Shown: positions 8,312 through 17,032 of the stretch, one piece after another
Layout: every line of letters starts with the position of its first letter
Numbering within the stretch: position 1 is the stretch's first letter
Source: Pseudobutyrivibrio sp. YE44
GTDB taxonomy: Bacteria > Bacillota > Clostridia > Lachnospirales > Lachnospiraceae
Length of the DNA: 64,000 nucleotides
Reading direction: 5' to 3'
Assembly (NCBI RefSeq): GCF_900104335.1
Contig: NZ_FMXT01000010.1
Location: 1 to 64,000 of the forward strand
The notes under the pieces: model-generated
Told to the model about the DNA's origin: nothing
Databases searched by the model: none
The model's input: the letters and a program-made list of their open reading frames with translations, nothing else
Position numbers and translations under genes: made by a program

Positions 8312-9829
8312 TTAATTTGCTGCAGCTTTTTCAGGTATCATTCCTGCAGTACGAACCAGGATTCTAGGTCCACCTTTTTTCTCAATATAGTCTTCTGTAA
8401 TGATGACTTGACCTATATTATCATCCTTTGGAATCTCGTACATAATATCAAGCATGAACTCTTCTATGATTGAACGAAGACCTCTTGCACCAAGTTTTTT
8501 ATCAAGAGCCTTTCGTGCAATTGCATGAAGCGCCTCATCCTCAAATTCAAGCTTAACTTCATCAAGTTCAAGAAGCTTTGCATACTGCTTTATGATAGCG
8601 TTTTTTGGCTCCCTAAGAATACGAACCAACATATCCTCATCTAACATCTCTGTAGCAAAGACAATTGGAAGACGTCCAATAAACTCAGGAATCATACCAA
8701 ACTCTCTTAAATCTTCTACAGTAACCTTCTGAAGGATATTTTTATCATCATCATATTTATCCTTCAAATCTGCCATGAAGCCCATAGATGAATGCTTGTT
8801 TAATCTTGCCTTGATGATCTCGTCCATAGCTGGGAACGCACCACCACAGATAAAAAGGATATTTCTAGTATTGATTGTAGTGGTAGGAACCATAGCGTTC
8901 TTGCTGGAAGCACCGATTGGAACCTCAACATCTGCGCCCTCAAGGAGCTTAAGCATACCCTGCTGAACAGACTCACCACTAACATCACGCTGATTTGTAT
9001 TTTTCTTTTTTGCCAGCTTATCAATCTCATCGATAAAGATGATACCCTGCTGACAACGCTCAACATCGTTTCCTGCTGCTGCAAGAAGCTTGCTGACAAC
9101 TGACTCAATATCATCACCGATGTAGCCTGCTTCTGTAAGAGAAGTAGCATCAGTGATAGCAAGAGGTACATCCAAAAGTTTTGCAAGAGTACGAACTAAA
9201 TAAGTCTTTCCCGAACCTGTTGGTCCCAGCATAAGCATATTAGACTTTTCGATTTCAATATCGTCCATAGTACCTGTAGCAACACGCTTGTAATGGTTGT
9301 AAACAGCTACTGACATTACCTTTTTAGCATAATCCTGACCTACTACATACTCATCAAGCTTTTCCTTGATTTTGTGAGGTGGGATGATGTTGTTGATATC
9401 GATGGCTGGCTCAGGTCTCTTCTCATCCTGCTTTGCAGTAGATGAACCGTGGGCGTTTTTCACCTTAGGGCCTTCTCCAAAAAGATTACCCAAGTTCAAA
9501 AAGCTGATATTTGGCATTTTGCTCATATCCACGTTGCTCTTTGAATTGTCGCCTCCGCCAAAGCCAAAGTTGCCCATGGAATCGAAGGTCTTCTGCATAC
9601 AATCTGAGCAAACACCCATACCAGGTGCCATCTTAATAAGTGGACCACAGATTGTATCTGGTCTACGACACATATAGCAAAATTCTGTTGGCTTTTTTTC
9701 TTTATTTTCATCATTGGTCTCGGAGCTGTTGTGTCCGCTTCCGTTTGTGACCTCTTCAATTACTTCGTCTGAAATATCTGTTCCATTTGAGTTTTCTGGA
9801 TCAAACTCTCTAAAATCCTGATCTGACAT
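8312..9829 (-). CDS. clpX: ClpX-like AAA+ unfoldase, atypical
   Basis: 505 residues from the ATG at 9827-9829 with AAGGAG upstream; a second ATG lies 18 bases earlier. About 50 acidic residues precede a zinc-binding domain (Cys51, 54, 74, 77). Then come Walker A GPTGSGKT (202-209), pore loop GYIG (235-238), Walker B FIDEID (265-270), PEFIGRLP (381-388) and a sensor-2 GARGLRS, so the ATPase core is complete. Two features are odd. The RKH pore loop is replaced by SSKNAMVP near 308, and the ClpP-docking loop reads MGF (349-351) instead of IGF. No clpP is adjacent. It could be a paralogue with its own substrates. Last gene of the SseB-like/GDPD/hydrolase operon. Confidence 0.85.
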   Translation of the reverse strand: MSDQDFREFDPENSNGTDISDEVIEEVTNGSGHNSSETNDENKEKKPTEFCYMCRRPDTICGPLIKMAPGMGVCSDCMQKTFDSMGNFGFGGGDNSKSNVDMSKMPNISFLNLGNLFGEGPKVKNAHGSSTAKQDEKRPEPAIDINNIIPPHKIKEKLDEYVVGQDYAKKVMSVAVYNHYKRVATGTMDDIEIEKSNMLMLGPTGSGKTYLVRTLAKLLDVPLAITDATSLTEAGYIGDDIESVVSKLLAAAGNDVERCQQGIIFIDEIDKLAKKKNTNQRDVSGESVQQGMLKLLEGADVEVPIGASSKNAMVPTTTINTRNILFICGGAFPAMDEIIKARLNKHSSMGFMADLKDKYDDDKNILQKVTVEDLREFGMIPEFIGRLPIVFATEMLDEDMLVRILREPKNAIIKQYAKLLELDEVKLEFEDEALHAIARKALDKKLGARGLRSIIEEFMLDIMYEIPKDDNIGQVIITEDYIEKKGGPRILVRTAGMIPEKAAAN

Positions 9830-9847
9830 ATAAATCTCCTTACCCAT

Positions 9848-10819
9848 TTACGGGTTTTTGTAAAAATCAAACACTGTCTTGTAGTATTCAAGGATAATAT
9901 CATCAGTGGCATTGAAAATCTCGTGCTTTGCACCCTCAAAACGAATGAGCTTGCAATTTGCTGCCGCTTCAGAAAACTTACCTTGGCCCTCAGGAGCAAC
10001 AAGTGAATCCTGTGACGCTTGCATTAGTATAACAGGAATTTTTACTAAATGGGCGTTTTTAAGAATTTTTTTATAAACATTAAAAGCCTCTCGTCCCCAA
10101 CCGAAGGTAGCCCCACTTGTTCTGTAATGAGGTTCCTCCTCTCGAAGGTTAAAGACATAGTCGTATCTAGGCTTTGACATCATAGAACACCGAGGATATT
10201 TGTAGGTGCTGTTGTAGTCGTGATGACCTGGCAAATATAGCTTGTTTATTATAGGAAGACCAGAAATCTTGCAAACCAAAGCTAGCAAAAACTTGTGACT
10301 AGTGTTTACCTTAAGCTGAAGCATAGGTGATGTTAGTACTGCTTTTTTGAAAACATCTGGATGTTTTTCCAAATACATTGCGCCTACACCGCCACCCATA
10401 GAATGAGCGAACAGATAGAGATTCTCTGTTAAGCTCTCTGGTATTACAATCTTCTCAATGAATAGGTTGAAATCAGAGATATAATCCTCAAAGTGCTTTA
10501 CGTGAACCTTTGAAAAACCCTCTACAAGCCTATCTGAGAAGCCATGTCCTCTGTGTTCTATGATGAACACCGAATATCCCATTTCATAAAAATAATATAA
10601 AAGCTCATCGTATTTCGGAATAAACTCACAGAACCCATGGGAGATTACAATAGCAGCCTCCTCCTTAGGATTCACCATAAACCTGTAATGGAGTTTCAAG
10701 CCATCTTTTGCTGTAATATACCCCTCTTTAGAATGTTCATTTAGAAAAGGGAGGATTTCGCCTTCCATTTTCTTGGCAAAATCCTCTTCCTTTATAATTA
10801 AGTCTTCAATTAATTTCAT
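9848..10819 (-). CDS. Alpha/beta hydrolase (monoacylglycerol lipase / lysophospholipase-like)
   Basis: 323 residues with the alpha/beta hydrolase fold of the serine aminopeptidase S33 / Hydrolase_4 group. The nucleophile Ser140 lies in AHSMGGG, Asp271 in QASQDSLV and His299 in GAKHEIF complete the triad, and SHGFCEF (60-66) forms the oxyanion region. Members hydrolyse monoacylglycerols or lysophospholipids in the cytoplasm. The upstream neighbour is a glycerophosphodiesterase, so the pair may degrade phospholipid in two steps (deacylation, then head-group cleavage). That link is inference. It starts 31 bases after the GDPD gene. Confidence 0.85.
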   Translation of the reverse strand: MKLIEDLIIKEEDFAKKMEGEILPFLNEHSKEGYITAKDGLKLHYRFMVNPKEEAAIVISHGFCEFIPKYDELLYYFYEMGYSVFIIEHRGHGFSDRLVEGFSKVHVKHFEDYISDFNLFIEKIVIPESLTENLYLFAHSMGGGVGAMYLEKHPDVFKKAVLTSPMLQLKVNTSHKFLLALVCKISGLPIINKLYLPGHHDYNSTYKYPRCSMMSKPRYDYVFNLREEEPHYRTSGATFGWGREAFNVYKKILKNAHLVKIPVILMQASQDSLVAPEGQGKFSEAAANCKLIRFEGAKHEIFNATDDIILEYYKTVFDFYKNP

Positions 10820-10850
10820 AGTAGCCCCTCGAAAAGCTAGGTGATAAATT

Positions 10851-11585
10851 CTAAGCTCTACTGTTTACTATTTCTAATGCTACATCTGGATAATTTGTAA
10901 TGATTCCATCCAGGCCCATATCACAGGCCATTTTCATATAATCCTTTGTGTTGATGGTCCATGAATTGATTTTTAAACCAAGCTCATGAGCACGCTCTAC
11001 AAAGTTTGGATACTGAACATTAAAATATGCTGGGTGCAAAGCCTCAACACCGTGCTCTTTACCATATTCTGGCATATTCAGAATACCATCCTTGTAAAGG
11101 AAGCCTGTGCGAGCACTAGGATCCAGTTCCTTTATTTTCATTATAGAGTAATGATTGAAGGATGAGTATAAAACCCTATCCTCCATACCAAATTCCTTTG
11201 TCATAGCAAGGATATCAGCCTCGATGTTGTCATAGAAAATAACACCTGTCTTAATCTCGATATTAATCATAAGATCAGTTGGCTTAATCAGCTCAAAAAC
11301 CTCTCGCATTGTAGGAATGTCAGCATGCTTACACTCTGGATGTGTAGAGTTGTAGTTGAATTTTCTAAGCTCCTCTAAAGTGTAGTCAGCAACGTTGCCT
11401 TTGCCGTTTGAGGTTCTATCGATTTTTTCATCGTGGATAACCACCAGCTGTCCATCCTTTGTCTTGTGGATATCAAGCTCTATTCCGTCTGCTCCCATTT
11501 CCACAGCCTTCTCAAATGCTGGCATAGTGTTTTCTGGAAGATAACCGCTGGCGCCTCTGTGTGCCCATACTAAAGGTCTATTCAT
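10851..11585 (-). CDS. Glycerophosphodiester phosphodiesterase
   Basis: 244 residues from the ATG at 11583-11585, which has TAGAGG seven bases upstream. The frame is open to an ATG at 11678 (16 bases after the upstream gene), which would add a very basic 31-residue segment; I cannot exclude that start. The GDPD TIM-barrel motifs are clear: HRGASGYLPENT (9-20, His9-Arg10), ELDIHKTKDG (36-45) and IHDEKIDRTSNG (50-61). It cleaves glycerophosphodiesters to glycerol-3-phosphate and an alcohol with a divalent metal. It has no signal peptide, so is probably cytoplasmic. It is in an operon with the lipase-like hydrolase. Confidence 0.9.
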   Translation of the reverse strand: MNRPLVWAHRGASGYLPENTMPAFEKAVEMGADGIELDIHKTKDGQLVVIHDEKIDRTSNGKGNVADYTLEELRKFNYNSTHPECKHADIPTMREVFELIKPTDLMINIEIKTGVIFYDNIEADILAMTKEFGMEDRVLYSSFNHYSIMKIKELDPSARTGFLYKDGILNMPEYGKEHGVEALHPAYFNVQYPNFVERAHELGLKINSWTINTKDYMKMACDMGLDGIITNYPDVALEIVNSRA

Positions 11586-11694
11586 ATTGGTGCCTCTATT
11601 TCTGATACCTCGTAGATTGTAAAATCCTACACGTATCCTTTTAAGTAATAACCTTGTTCTATAAAATCTGCGCTTCATAATACCTTTGAAGTCC

Positions 11695-12963
11695 TTACTT
11701 TGTATAAATCAACATCTGTTCCTGGTGCTGATTTACCACATCATCAATTGCTGGAATTGAACCCTTGATTGCATATTCAATCTGAGTGATTTCATGAGCC
11801 AATGGATTTAATTCCTGATAAATTGCCTCCATGTGTCCCTTCATATCATCCTTTGCATAATCCTGTGGGAACTCAAGGACCACAAGATGACGAACCACCT
11901 TTGTCTCCTCCTCAATCTTTGTAAGGAAAGAAATTGAGTGAATTTCCTGATGTGACTGTCCATACTCTACTAGCTTCTGACGGATAGCATCATTCTCCTC
12001 ACATACCTTTGGTACTCCAAGAAGAATTTTCTGTCCAGCCTTAATCTTCTGCTCCTGGACATTTGCCTGTCCCTCTGGTGCAGGATTCTTTGGGCCAAAC
12101 TCTGCCTGGTATCCTGGTGTGCCAGTGATTGTATCAAGATATGGAACTGGCAATGTGCAAGGAATCTTGTTGAATGGATTGATTGCAATACCAGCGTAAG
12201 CACCGCCACGCTTAAGCATAGCGTAAACATCCTGGAAAGTAAGAACCTGAGTGTGAATTCTCTCGCCATTCTTTGCTAAGCCTTCCCAATTGCGAAGTGA
12301 AGTCCAGTCTGTAAACAATGGAAGAACCATGCTCTCTGAACCCTCTGGTGTGCCAGCAAGCTTTACTGTTGACTTGAGCATGTAGAAGCCAATCTTTGTA
12401 TCCTTTTTAATAACAGCAACGCCCTGCTCATTAACCTCTGGAGCAATGTCCATCTTGATAGGTGTAATGAAACGAGCATGGCTTACCCAATATGCAACTG
12501 CTGCATGGAAAACATTGTCTTCAGCATGTACCTGTAAACCGTTGATAATTCCAGCAAGAGCAGGATTTTCAACAGATACCTTTGGATCAAGCTTTTCCTG
12601 TGGAGCAATATTTGTGACGATAGCGTATTTCTTAACATTTGCATCATCTGGAAGTGTAAGCTGAAGGGAAACAGCTGTATCCTCTGCTTCGTTTACAATA
12701 GTGCTACGACCATCAACAGTAGCCTCGATTGCCTGTACCTCACACTGGATTGGCTGTGTTGCCGCCATGCAAACATATACCTTGTCGCCCTTTGCAATCT
12801 TTCCAAAAAGCTGACCTGTAACAATGCTGCCATTACCATCAAGCATGCTGGTAACGCCTTCTATAAGAACGTGAAATCTTCTTCCTGCATCAACAGTTGA
12901 TGTAACATCAGTATCTTCTACAGCAATATTCTCTTCTGTCTTTTTCTTGTCAAATAAACCCAT
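11695..12963 (-). CDS. SseB-like protein with N-terminal EF-Tu domain-2-like barrel
   Basis: 422 residues. Residues 30-120 (FHVLIEGVTSMLDGNGSIV.. GKIAKGDKVYV) resemble the beta-barrel domain 2 of translation GTPases, without any GTPase domain. Residues about 135-290 match the SseB N-terminal domain (PLFTDWTSLRNW.. TFQDVYAMLKRGG.. GIAINPF), and about 310-400 fit an SseB C-terminal domain. SseB is named for enhanced serine sensitivity in E. coli; its biochemical role is unresolved. It is the first gene of the operon leading to clpX. The domain combination is unusual, and function is unknown. Confidence 0.75.
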   Translation of the reverse strand: MGLFDKKKTEENIAVEDTDVTSTVDAGRRFHVLIEGVTSMLDGNGSIVTGQLFGKIAKGDKVYVCMAATQPIQCEVQAIEATVDGRSTIVNEAEDTAVSLQLTLPDDANVKKYAIVTNIAPQEKLDPKVSVENPALAGIINGLQVHAEDNVFHAAVAYWVSHARFITPIKMDIAPEVNEQGVAVIKKDTKIGFYMLKSTVKLAGTPEGSESMVLPLFTDWTSLRNWEGLAKNGERIHTQVLTFQDVYAMLKRGGAYAGIAINPFNKIPCTLPVPYLDTITGTPGYQAEFGPKNPAPEGQANVQEQKIKAGQKILLGVPKVCEENDAIRQKLVEYGQSHQEIHSISFLTKIEEETKVVRHLVVLEFPQDYAKDDMKGHMEAIYQELNPLAHEITQIEYAIKGSIPAIDDVVNQHQEQMLIYTK

Positions 12964-13161
12964 AACATAATCTCCTAGTTTTATATATTCCTACTTAGAC
13001 ATAGTAATGATATTATAGCCTACTTGACCTATAAATAAAACCTGACAAACTAAGGTATTTGTCTTTGTTGAATAATTTTAATGAATTACTTTTTATTTAA
13101 TAATGATACTGCTACAATATATAAAGTTAGATGAATAATTCACACATAAAGGGAGGTAGTC

Positions 13162-13608
13162 ATGAGCGAAAAAAAAGGTTTCGTTACAGAATTTAAAGAT
13201 TTCATCATGCGTGGAAACGTGATGGATATGGCTGTCGGTGTTATCGTTGGTGGCGCTTTTACTGCTATCGTAACATCTCTAAACGAGGATATTCTCACAC
13301 CAATCCTTGGGATATTTGGTGGTACAGACTTCTCGCAGTTAAAGGTTACACTTGGAACAGGTGAAAATGCACCTACACTTCTATATGGAAATTTCATCAC
13401 TGCAATAATCAATTTCCTTATTACAGCACTTGTTATTTTCTGCATCATTAAGGGACTTAACAGAGCTACAGAAAGAGCTACTGCTCTTGTAAAGAAAAAT
13501 AAAGAAGAAGCCGAAGCAGCAGCTCCAACCGAAAAGGATTGTCCTTACTGCTTCAGCAAAATAAATATCAAAGCAACTCGCTGCCCACACTGTACAGCAC
13601 AGCTTTAA
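13162..13608 (+). CDS. mscL: Large-conductance mechanosensitive channel with C-terminal zinc ribbon
   Basis: 148 residues. MscL features are the N-terminal amphipathic FVTEFKDFIMRGNVMDMAVG, TM1 (about 20-42), a periplasmic loop and TM2 (about 76-98). The cytoplasmic tail ends with a four-cysteine zinc ribbon (CPYC 127-130 and CPHC 141-144) that ordinary MscL lacks. MscL opens on membrane tension to release solutes during hypo-osmotic shock. GGGAGG precedes the ATG. It is monocistronic, and its stop overlaps by four bases the stop of the convergent lipoprotein gene. Confidence 0.93.
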   Translation: MSEKKGFVTEFKDFIMRGNVMDMAVGVIVGGAFTAIVTSLNEDILTPILGIFGGTDFSQLKVTLGTGENAPTLLYGNFITAIINFLITALVIFCIIKGLNRATERATALVKKNKEEAEAAAPTEKDCPYCFSKINIKATRCPHCTAQL

Positions 13609-14753
13609 TTCAGTAATTGTAAACGCGCAGGATCATCTTCAAAGACCTCCTGGGCGTTTTCTTTTGTCACAAGCACTGGTGGTAATTCATAGATTGGCAC
13701 TACAATTCGTCCATTTCCTGCAGATGCACTGGTACCTGGCATACCCTTTCCAGCCTGAAGAGAGTTTATAATCTCCATTGTCTTTTTAACCAATCCACTT
13801 GTAGGCTTTGCCACCGTTGAATACTGGCGGCCTTGCCATACCCACTTTACAGATTCATCCTCAGCATCAAGTCCCGAAACCACAGGCACCTGCTGTCCAG
13901 CATTTTCGCATTCTATCACTACTGTTCTAGCGATACCATCATTTGGACAAAGAACTCCAGCTATATCTTTATCAGAATAATGATCCTTCAATAACTTATC
14001 TATTCTTTCCCTCGCCTTTTCGTTGTTCCAGCCTTCAGTTGCACAGGTTTCAAAATCAGTCTCCCCTGAAACCACTACTATAGTTCCATCATCAATCATT
14101 GGTTGAAGGATAGCCATTGCACCTTTAAAGAAGTTTGGTGCGTTTGGGTCAGTTGGACTTCCACCGAACAACTCTATATTGTATGGACCTTCACCTTTAA
14201 GTTTTTCCAAGCCCTCCAAAAGAGCTTTTGCTTGAATTTCACCGGTTTTTAAACTACTATACTGAACTACACCATCTACACCGGTTGTCTCTTCTAAAAT
14301 GCGATCATATCCAATAATATATATTCCTTGTGATTTAGCCTTTTCAAGAACCTCGCTTAGCCTGGTGCTATCCACAGGACCAACAACAATAACCTTTGCA
14401 CCCTCATCTATCATGGACTGAATTTGCTCTTGTTGAGTTTCCACCTTCTGATCAGCCTGCTTGATTATTGGTGTGTAACCAGCTGCTGTAAGCTCATCTG
14501 TAAACATAGTTTGAGCCTCAGTCCAGTTCTGGGTTCCAAGCCATGGAAGAGATACTCCAATGATTGAATCCTTTTCAAAACCTGGATATTCCTCCTTATC
14601 TTCGATATTGGCATTCTCATCTGTTTGAACTTCAGTTTTAGACTCTTCCTTCTCTTCAGTGGCTGAGGAGTTTTCCGTATTTCCGCAACCACTCATCAAA
14701 GTAACGCCCATAAACATAACAAGTATCAAAGACAAAAAGCTTTTTTTAATCAT
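13605..14753 (-). CDS. Sugar ABC transporter substrate-binding lipoprotein (ChvE/XylF-like)
   Basis: 382 residues. A lipoprotein signal peptide ends at LMSGC (Cys23), followed by an acidic Ser/Glu-rich linker. A periplasmic-binding-protein type 1 domain follows: IGVSLPWLGTQNWTEAQTMF, KVIVVGPVDSTRL, IIGYDRILEET, GGSPTDPNAPNFFKGA and GLDAEDESVKWVW. These match the ChvE/xylose-binding branch that captures monosaccharides. No permease or ATPase is adjacent, so it either serves a transporter encoded elsewhere or feeds a sensor kinase. The neighbouring sugar symporter on the same strand supports a carbohydrate context. A GGAGGGAAGG ribosome binding site precedes the ATG. Confidence 0.88.
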   Translation of the reverse strand: MIKKSFLSLILVMFMGVTLMSGCGNTENSSATEEKEESKTEVQTDENANIEDKEEYPGFEKDSIIGVSLPWLGTQNWTEAQTMFTDELTAAGYTPIIKQADQKVETQQEQIQSMIDEGAKVIVVGPVDSTRLSEVLEKAKSQGIYIIGYDRILEETTGVDGVVQYSSLKTGEIQAKALLEGLEKLKGEGPYNIELFGGSPTDPNAPNFFKGAMAILQPMIDDGTIVVVSGETDFETCATEGWNNEKARERIDKLLKDHYSDKDIAGVLCPNDGIARTVVIECENAGQQVPVVSGLDAEDESVKWVWQGRQYSTVAKPTSGLVKKTMEIINSLQAGKGMPGTSASAGNGRIVVPIYELPPVLVTKENAQEVFEDDPARLQLLN

Positions 14754-14775
14754 CTAACCTTCCCTCCTTAGATGA

Positions 14776-14823
14776 AAAAAACACATCTCATTAGTGTAAT
14801 TCTACCAACAAGATGTGTTTTTG
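14776..14823 (-). terminator. Rho-independent terminator of the GPH symporter gene
   Basis: Arms AACACATCT and AGATGTGTT close a loop of about 22 bases and are flanked by A- and T-tracts on both sides. It sits 30 bases past the symporter stop and upstream of the binding-protein gene, separating the two transcripts. Confidence 0.8.
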
Positions 14824-14852
14824 TTATGTTTATTTATTATAAAATTCGGTCT

Positions 14853-16220
14853 CTAGATTTCGTCGCTCCCCTTAAGCTCTCTGATGGTACTAAGAATCTT
14901 TTTCTCATTGAAGGTGAAGAAGATGCAGGCACCAATGAAGCAGGTGATAAAGGCGATAAGTGCTGTAGTTCTGTAGCTTTGCTTTGTTCCAGAAACAGTA
15001 ACAGATGTGAATACAACCATAGCAATAGCTTGGCCCATCTTGAAAGCAAAGGTACGAGCTGCAAAGAACATACCACTTCTGTCTTCACCTGTCTCAAGTC
15101 TGGTAAGCTCGGCAACGTCAGCAACACAAGCCTGTGGCAAAATACCAAGGATTGCCATAGGAATGGCAGCTGTAACTGCTACGATAAAGCCCCAGTGAAG
15201 TCCCACACCACACATTGTAGTGATAAGGAAAACTACACTGTATGCAAAGAAACCTATGATAATAAGCTGCTTCTTTCCAATTTTCTTTGCAAGGATATTT
15301 ACAACCGGATACAAGCAAACACTAATGAAAGTCATTGTTGCTGTAAGCAGGAAGGTGTATGTATCTTCGATTTCCATAAGCTGTGTCTCATAAAAAGCAA
15401 GACCTGTCTGGAAAAGGGTAAGCGCGAAGAAGTAAATCACATCACTGGCAACAAAGCGTCTAAACTGGCCGTTTGAGAAAGTCTTAACAAGTGATTTGAA
15501 AGGCTTTGTGTCACTAGGCTTGCTGTCGATGTAGTCGCGTTCATTAATGTAAAACGCTGGGAACAACATGGCAAGACAAGCGATTGTGGCCATAATTGCA
15601 ACAGCCATTCTGATACCACCTGCCTGACCAAAGGAACCCGTAAGAGCTCCTGCAAGATTTGGAAGCAAGAATGAAATTGACTGACCAACAATAAAGGTAA
15701 GGGAAATGTAAGTACTAACATTAATTCTGTGGCGCTGTGTGTCACCAAGCTCTGCAATAAGAGCATTGTATGGTGTGCAGAACATAGTCATAAACAGATA
15801 GAACACCATCAAAAGAATGAACAATGCAGTATCATTCAGCCCCTGATTTGAAGTCTGTGGAATTGTGAAAAGACCAATTGTACAAAGAGCAAATGGAATA
15901 GCCATAACACGCATGAAAGGAATACGGCGGCCTCCTTTATAATTGCTTCTGTCAGACCAACCTGCAATAAGTGGGTCTGTCACAGCATCAAATATACGAC
16001 CAACTGCAAGCACAAGGCCAAACAGTGTAAGCTTAAAAAAGATTGGATTCTGTGTGATGCCTGCAGCAAAAATACCAGTGTTTGGATTCTGCTCAGATGG
16101 TGTGCCTGTGTAGTAATAAACCATCCAGTTTGATACCACACCTGAAAGCAAGCTCCAGCCAAACTGCCCCAGGGCAAATATCCATAACAGCTTGTTTGTA
16201 ATTGGTTTTAGTTGTTTCAT
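14853..16220 (-). CDS. GPH family glycoside-pentoside-hexuronide:cation symporter (MelB-like)
   Basis: 455 residues with about twelve membrane segments of the MFS_2 group. Typical features include the early DAVTDPLIAGWSDRSNYKGGRRIPFM (loop 2-3, residues about 79-105) and PYNALIAELGDTQRHR. These symporters import disaccharides, pentosides or hexuronides with Na+ or H+. The conserved Asp residues of the cation site region (DAVTDP) are present. The specific sugar cannot be told, as no glycosidase is adjacent. An AGGGGGA ribosome binding site precedes the ATG. Confidence 0.9.
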   Translation of the reverse strand: MKQLKPITNKLLWIFALGQFGWSLLSGVVSNWMVYYYTGTPSEQNPNTGIFAAGITQNPIFFKLTLFGLVLAVGRIFDAVTDPLIAGWSDRSNYKGGRRIPFMRVMAIPFALCTIGLFTIPQTSNQGLNDTALFILLMVFYLFMTMFCTPYNALIAELGDTQRHRINVSTYISLTFIVGQSISFLLPNLAGALTGSFGQAGGIRMAVAIMATIACLAMLFPAFYINERDYIDSKPSDTKPFKSLVKTFSNGQFRRFVASDVIYFFALTLFQTGLAFYETQLMEIEDTYTFLLTATMTFISVCLYPVVNILAKKIGKKQLIIIGFFAYSVVFLITTMCGVGLHWGFIVAVTAAIPMAILGILPQACVADVAELTRLETGEDRSGMFFAARTFAFKMGQAIAMVVFTSVTVSGTKQSYRTTALIAFITCFIGACIFFTFNEKKILSTIRELKGSDEI

Positions 16221-16284
16221 TGAAAAATCCCCCTAATGTAAAACCTTATTAATAAAAAAGCAGCTTAACACTACATATTATGAC

Positions 16285-16319
16285 TTCTTGCTGGCAGAAC
16301 AAGGAATTGCCAGCAAGAA
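16285..16319. promoter_or_regulatory. 12-bp inverted repeat upstream of the symporter gene
   Basis: Perfect arms TTCTTGCTGGCA (16285-16296) and TGCCAGCAAGAA (16308-16319) are separated by 11 bases, about 65 bases upstream of the symporter start. No U-tract follows on either strand, so it may be an operator or leader hairpin rather than a terminator. Confidence 0.5.
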
Positions 16320-16343
16320 TCTATAGTAATTAGGCTACTTTGA

Positions 16344-16799
16344 TTATACCTTATAAGGAACTGAGTTTTCAAGTTTTAGTTTCCTATTGCATAAACCTGT
16401 CTCATTCTCTAAAATGTTTCCAGATTTATTATCAGCTTTTACCTCATAATTGAAGGCTCGAGCTTCATAAACACTGCAGTAATAGGAACCATCTTCCTGT
16501 TTAATAATATTGCAGCATCCATATGTAGTTGAATAATTGTCTATGCAGTAAATACCACTGTAATCAGGCTTGCCATCATCTATTGATGGATATTCTTTAT
16601 GTTCAAAAGACACTTCTACAAAATCATTAAAGTCATCAAGCACATTTACAATTTCTTCTTTTACTTGATCTTGTGTGTCTTCTGCAATTTCTTCCACATC
16701 GGTTTTAGATTCCTTATCATCAGATTCTAATTGCTTTTGTCCGCCACAACTAGTGGTTATCAACATCATAATAACTAGTAAACATATCTGCTTCTTCAT
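16344..16799 (-). CDS. Small lipoprotein of unknown function
   Basis: 151 residues. A signal peptide with lipobox TTSC (Cys18) makes it a membrane-anchored lipoprotein. An acidic linker (residues 22-55) precedes a small beta-rich domain with SGIYCIDNYSTTYGCCNIIKQ and YYCSVYEARAFNYE. I do not recognise the family. It lies between the symporter and another small secreted protein but has its own intergenic spacing on both sides. It is probably a single-gene unit. Confidence 0.7.
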   Translation of the reverse strand: MKKQICLLVIMMLITTSCGGQKQLESDDKESKTDVEEIAEDTQDQVKEEIVNVLDDFNDFVEVSFEHKEYPSIDDGKPDYSGIYCIDNYSTTYGCCNIIKQEDGSYYCSVYEARAFNYEVKADNKSGNILENETGLCNRKLKLENSVPYKV

Positions 16800-16842
16800 T
16801 TCTACCTCTTAAAAAAAATTATTCTCTACAATAATAAAGAAA

Positions 16843-16893
16843 AAGAACGAGCAACCCGCTCCATATTATATGACTCGCGGTAAAAAACCCGTT
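16843..16893 (-). terminator. Probable terminator of the 142-residue secreted-protein gene
   Basis: GAACG (16845-16849) and CGTTC (16889-16893) outer arms surround imperfect inner pairing between ACCCGCTC and GACTCGCGG. On the minus strand it is followed by TTTTTCTTTATTATT. The pairing is imperfect, hence the low score. Confidence 0.45.
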
Positions 16894-17032
16894 CCCAAAG
16901 AAATCTTATTTACTTAATCATCAGAATCGATATGAGTCTTAACCTTATCCACTGTTGGTTTTAATACTAATCTACATGCTTATATACGTCAATAATAAAC
17001 TTTATTCTTCTATATACAATCAATTTTCAGTC

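Noticed and set aside
13040-13065. GACAAA..TTTGTC inverted repeat between the SseB-like gene and mscL as an operator
   Set aside because: Arms of only six bases in AT-rich sequence; too weak to separate from chance.
14772-15476. 234-codon plus-strand frame
   Set aside because: It lies opposite the GPH symporter gene, which has clear family motifs; the frame is a shadow with low-complexity Asn/Cys/Lys composition.
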